Of a stretch of DNA of 64,000 bases, positions 61,030 through 64,000 are shown piece after piece. A program made the translations under genes and the position numbers. The stretch comes from Clostridia bacterium (GTDB lineage: Bacteria > Bacillota > Clostridia > Christensenellales > Aristaeellaceae). The notes beneath the pieces are model-generated. The model made no database searches, was not told where the DNA came from, and worked only from the letters and a program-made list of their open reading frames with translations. Every line of letters starts with the position of its first letter. Positions within the stretch are counted from its first letter, which is position 1. Location: NCBI GenBank assembly GCA_017524725.1, contig JAFXUZ010000032.1, positions 1 to 64,000 on the forward strand, read 5' to 3'.

Positions 61030-62079
61030 TCATTCGTGAAGCTTGACCTTGATCCACATGGAAGAATACTGGCTGCGCAGTTCCTCGGGGATGTCGTGGT
61101 AAATCTCATCCAGGGAATATCCGCTGCGGGGCAGGTAGGCGTCGTTGCCTTCGTAGTCGCCGCCCTCGCCGGACAATTCAGCCAGCACCTGGGCGTTGGA
61201 GGATGCATAGCCGACCTCGGTGGAGATCATCAGGCTGGTCTCGTATTCCAGGATATAATTGATGAAGATATTGGCCAGCTCCGGATTGGATGCATTGGCG
61301 GGGATCACCATGGCGTCGATAGCCACGTTTGTGCCTTCCTTGGGGGTGCAGTAACCCATATCCTCATTTTCGGACAGGATATAGGCGGCGTCGCCGCTGT
61401 ACACCAGTGCCATCCACTTTTCACCGTTTGCCATGGCGTCGATGACCTCGTCGGTCACATAGGAGGGCCGGACGGCCTTGTCCATGTTCCGCAGCCATTC
61501 ATAGGCGGCGTTCAGTTCGTTCATGTCGGAGGTGTTTGCGGAATAGCCCAGCGCTTTCAGCGCAACCATGAAAGCGTCGCGCTCGGAATCGTACATATAC
61601 ACGTGGCCCTTGTAATCAGGATTCAGGAAGGCGGAGAAGCCCTGTTCTTCCATTTCCTCGGGGGAGATCCTGGTGGTGTCGTAGACGATGCCCACGGTCT
61701 GCCACAGATAGGGTACGCTGTAGGTGTTGTCAGGGTCGTATTCCATGTTGAGGACGCCTTCGCACAGGCAGCCCAGGTTGGTCACCACGTTCTTGTCGAT
61801 GGGCTGCAGCAAGCCTTCCCGGATCAGCCGCTCGATCATGTAATCGCTGGGGATTATCACGTCATAGGAAGCGCCGGACATCAGCTTGGTATACATGGTC
61901 TCGTTGGAATCGTACACCGAATAATTCACCCGGACTCCGAATTCCTTTTCAAAGTCGGTGATCACCTGCTTATCGATATATTCGCCCCAGTTGTACACGT
62001 TCAGGACCTGTTCCGCGCCGGCGGTCAGGGGCAGGGGCAGAAGGCACAGGACCAGCAGGATGAGGATCGCTTTTTTCAT
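61030..62079 (-). CDS. potD: polyamine ABC transporter substrate-binding protein
   Basis: The 349-residue protein has a signal peptide (about 1-22) and then the PotD pattern: VLNVYNWGEYIDKQVI, YDVIIPSDYMIERL and VPYLWQTVGIVYD. It captures spermidine or putrescine outside the cell. Like the opp binding protein, it lacks a lipobox cysteine. It overlaps potC by four bases. Confidence 0.93.
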   Translation of the reverse strand: MKKAILILLVLCLLPLPLTAGAEQVLNVYNWGEYIDKQVITDFEKEFGVRVNYSVYDSNETMYTKLMSGASYDVIIPSDYMIERLIREGLLQPIDKNVVTNLGCLCEGVLNMEYDPDNTYSVPYLWQTVGIVYDTTRISPEEMEEQGFSAFLNPDYKGHVYMYDSERDAFMVALKALGYSANTSDMNELNAAYEWLRNMDKAVRPSYVTDEVIDAMANGEKWMALVYSGDAAYILSENEDMGYCTPKEGTNVAIDAMVIPANASNPELANIFINYILEYETSLMISTEVGYASSNAQVLAELSGEGGDYEGNDAYLPRSGYSLDEIYHDIPEELRSQYSSMWIKVKLHE

Positions 62080-62888
62080 CTTCTTGTTTCCTCCTTTAAT
62101 GTCTTTTTGTCTTTGATATAGGGAATGACGTTGACAAGGATCAGGATCAGCGTCACCACTATAACGATCAGGGTAGACAGCGCGTTGACGCTCGGGTTGT
62201 ACCGCTTCATGGAGTAGACGTACATCGAAATGTTGTTGATGCCCACGCCCGCTGTGAAAAAGGAAATGACAAAATCGTCAAAGGACATGCTGAAAGCGAT
62301 CAGCGCCCCGGAAAGGATGGCGGGATAGATCTGCGGCAGGATCACCTTGACCAGAGCCTGCCAGGGATTCGCCCCCAGGTCCAGAGCCGCTTCGGCCACA
62401 TTGTCGTCCAGCTGCCGCAGCTTTGGCATGATGGTCAGGATCACATATGGCGTGCAGAAGGTTATGTGCGACAGGATCAGTGTGGTCAGGCTCAGCCTGA
62501 CACCGGCCACGATGAACAGGAGCATCATTCCGATGGCCGTTACGATATCCGGGTTCATGACCGGGAGGTTGTTGGTTTCAAGGATCGCGCTCCTCACCAG
62601 CGGACGCGCCTTGGAAAGCCCGATGGCGGCGATGGTCCCCATCACGGTGGAGATCAGCGTGGCGATGACCGCCACAAGTACCGTGTACTTGATGCTGTCC
62701 AGCATCGTGCGGTCACTGAACATATTCTCATACCACCGGAGGGAAAAGCCCGAAAACTTGGTCATGGATTTTCCCTCGTTGAAGGAAAATACCACCACAT
62801 AGGCGATGGGGAGGTAAATGAAGAGGAGGACCAGGAGAAGATACCCGTTGCTCATAAAGGACCAGGGAGATCTCTTTTTCTTTTCCAT
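62076..62888 (-). CDS. potC: polyamine ABC transporter permease
   Basis: The 270-residue permease has six membrane segments and the loop EAALDLGANPWQALVKVILP typical of PotC. It lies four bases after potB and overlaps potD. Confidence 0.93.
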   Translation of the reverse strand: MEKKKRSPWSFMSNGYLLLVLLFIYLPIAYVVVFSFNEGKSMTKFSGFSLRWYENMFSDRTMLDSIKYTVLVAVIATLISTVMGTIAAIGLSKARPLVRSAILETNNLPVMNPDIVTAIGMMLLFIVAGVRLSLTTLILSHITFCTPYVILTIMPKLRQLDDNVAEAALDLGANPWQALVKVILPQIYPAILSGALIAFSMSFDDFVISFFTAGVGINNISMYVYSMKRYNPSVNALSTLIVIVVTLILILVNVIPYIKDKKTLKEETRR

Positions 62889-62892
62889 GTTT

Positions 62893-63675
62893 TCAGTCCT
62901 CCTTGGCGTTGCGGTCCATTTTCTTGGTCAGCCACATGGAGGCGATGATGATCAGCGCCATCACCAGGGAGATGGCGGAGCCGAAATTCCAGTCGCCGGT
63001 GGTAACAAAGAATGTCTCGATCAGGTTGCCGATCAGCACGTAATCACCGCCGCCCAGCAGCTTGGGAATGACGAAGGAGGAGACCGCCGGCAGGAATACC
63101 AGGGTGATGCCGCTGATGATGCCGGGCACCGAAAGGGGCAGGGTGACCTTCAGGAAGGTCTTCCACTTGTTGGCCCCCAGGTCGTAAGCCGCGGTCAGAA
63201 GCTCCCGGTCCATCTTTGCAATGGATGTGTGGATCTGGATGATCATGTAGGGCAGGAAATCGTACACCATGCCGATGAACACCTTGACCTCGCTCTCCAG
63301 GTTGTCGAAGTTCATCAGGATGCCGCGCCAGGCATAGGTCTTGAGCAGCATGTTGATCCACATGGGCAGCGTCAGGAGCAGGACCATCATGGTCTGGGCC
63401 CGTTCCGAAAGGTTGGCGATGAACAGCGCGGCGGGATATCCGATCAGGATGCAGAAAACCGTGGTAAAAAGCGCGATCCTCAGAGATGTGAACAGCACCC
63501 GCATAAAGGTGGGATCGCTGAAGAAACGGGTAAAGTTTTCAAGGGTAAACCGGAAGATCAGCGTCCTGTTGCCGTCCTTTGTCAGGGCGTACAGGAGGAT
63601 CATGATCATCGGCGCAACGATGAACACCGCGATCCATAGGATATAGGGGTAGGTCATGCGGAAAAAAGATTTCAA
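62893..63675 (-). CDS. potB: polyamine ABC transporter permease
   Basis: The 260-residue permease has six membrane segments and the loop AYDLGANKWKTFLKVTLPLS. The start is a TTG at 63675 overlapping the potA stop (an ATG at 63657 is the alternative). Confidence 0.92.
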   Translation of the reverse strand: MKSFFRMTYPYILWIAVFIVAPMIMILLYALTKDGNRTLIFRFTLENFTRFFSDPTFMRVLFTSLRIALFTTVFCILIGYPAALFIANLSERAQTMMVLLLTLPMWINMLLKTYAWRGILMNFDNLESEVKVFIGMVYDFLPYMIIQIHTSIAKMDRELLTAAYDLGANKWKTFLKVTLPLSVPGIISGITLVFLPAVSSFVIPKLLGGGDYVLIGNLIETFFVTTGDWNFGSAISLVMALIIIASMWLTKKMDRNAKED

Positions 63676-64000
63676 GTTTCATGCACCGCCTTCCGCATGA
63701 TATGGATGTCGTCGGGGCCGAAGGACAGCCCCACCCGGTCCCCCGCTTCCAGGCGGGCGGTGGTCTCCACCTTGTAGACGCGTCCGCGGGTGCCGAAGGT
63801 AATATCGTAGGATCCCTCGGTGATCTCCGCCGGGTCAAAGTCGAATTTGACGTCGGTGATGCTGACGGGGGAATCGTCCTGCAGGTTCCAGGCTTCGGCG
63901 CTGGCCCATGTCTTAAGGTCCGTGGAGATGGCCATGGATTCCCGGATCTCGTCCGGGGTAATAAAGAAGTCCAGGGCGCTGATGCCGATATTATGCCGGG
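63672..64000 (-). CDS. potA: polyamine ABC transporter ATP-binding protein, C-terminal part
   Basis: Only the last 109 residues lie in the window. They form the C-terminal TOBE-type domain (RHNIGISALDFF, ITFGTRGRVYKVETTARLEAG, LSFGPDDIHIM). The position directly upstream of potB, with a four-base overlap, supports the assignment. The ATPase core is beyond the window edge. Confidence 0.82.
   Translation of the reverse strand, partial: RHNIGISALDFFITPDEIRESMAISTDLKTWASAEAWNLQDDSPVSITDVKFDFDPAEITEGSYDITFGTRGRVYKVETTARLEAGDRVGLSFGPDDIHIMRKAVHET

Noticed and set aside
1-64000. CRISPR arrays, tRNA or rRNA genes
   Set aside because: No regularly spaced repeats, cloverleaf folds or rRNA-like stretches were seen on either strand by eye; a tRNAscan and CRISPR search would settle this.

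Overview
The window reads as chromosome of a GC-rich Bacillota, most likely an uncultured gut or rumen Clostridia. The grounds are strong GGAGG ribosome-binding sites and consensus sigma-A promoters throughout, a cdaA-ybbR pair, a VanW protein, a SpoIIE/RsbW/STAS partner-switching set, a TnpW-type transposon gene typical of clostridial conjugative elements, and several plant-polysaccharide enzymes (GH53, GH43, GH113). Identification is by reading conserved motifs and context; no database search was possible.

Left part (1-24.4 kb). At the edge is the start of an unseen gene with its own promoter and a leader hairpin, then a frameshifted unknown gene, purC, a membrane protein and a secreted SH3b protein. 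A five-gene minus-strand operon (4.8-9.5 kb) is a Ter-type stress cluster: TerD, a PRTase-TRSP protein, a StiP/PELOTA protein, an ATP-grasp ligase and a HAD phosphatase, probably making and attaching a nucleoside-like product. Next come tilS-hpt (apparently leaderless), ftsH, a VanW protein, a secreted GH53 galactanase meeting a GH43 enzyme tail to tail, a DUF218 protein and an alpha/beta hydrolase. A five-gene partner-switching operon follows: membrane sensor phosphatase, RsbW-like kinase, two STAS proteins and one degenerate GHKL-like protein.

Island (about 24.6-40.9 kb). This stretch has visibly lower GC and nearly all its genes are on the minus strand. It is bounded by remnants of a clostridial mobile element: a TnpW gene on the left, and a small membrane protein plus an array of strong hairpins on the right. 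It carries a complete type I restriction-modification system (hsdM, hsdR, two hsdS) under an XRE regulator and a good promoter. Other modules are embedded within it: a three-gene unit of Toprim-like protein, DUF4869-like protein and a 142-residue P-loop ATPase; an AT-rich helical protein; a RhuM-Fic remnant; a cysteine-rich small protein; and a unit of unknown protein, MoxR-like AAA ATPase, DUF2201-type VWA/metallopeptidase protein and HNH nuclease. A 16-bp sequence repeated at three gene junctions looks like the seam by which cassettes were assembled. The two three-gene modules are the best candidates for an undescribed defence system.

Right part (40.9-64 kb). After the island come a monoacylglycerol-lipase-like hydrolase, a GH113 mannanase-like enzyme, a membrane 4Fe-4S protein, a small DMT-type transporter and a GNAT enzyme. 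Then there is an oligopeptide-type ABC operon with a divergent AraC regulator, another GNAT enzyme, an M18 aminopeptidase, a strongly expressed 75-residue protein, a DUF1254/DUF1214 secreted protein, an rRNA m5C methyltransferase, a membrane protein, cdaA-ybbR for c-di-AMP synthesis, and potA(partial)-potB-potC-potD for polyamine uptake. No tRNA, rRNA or CRISPR array was recognised.
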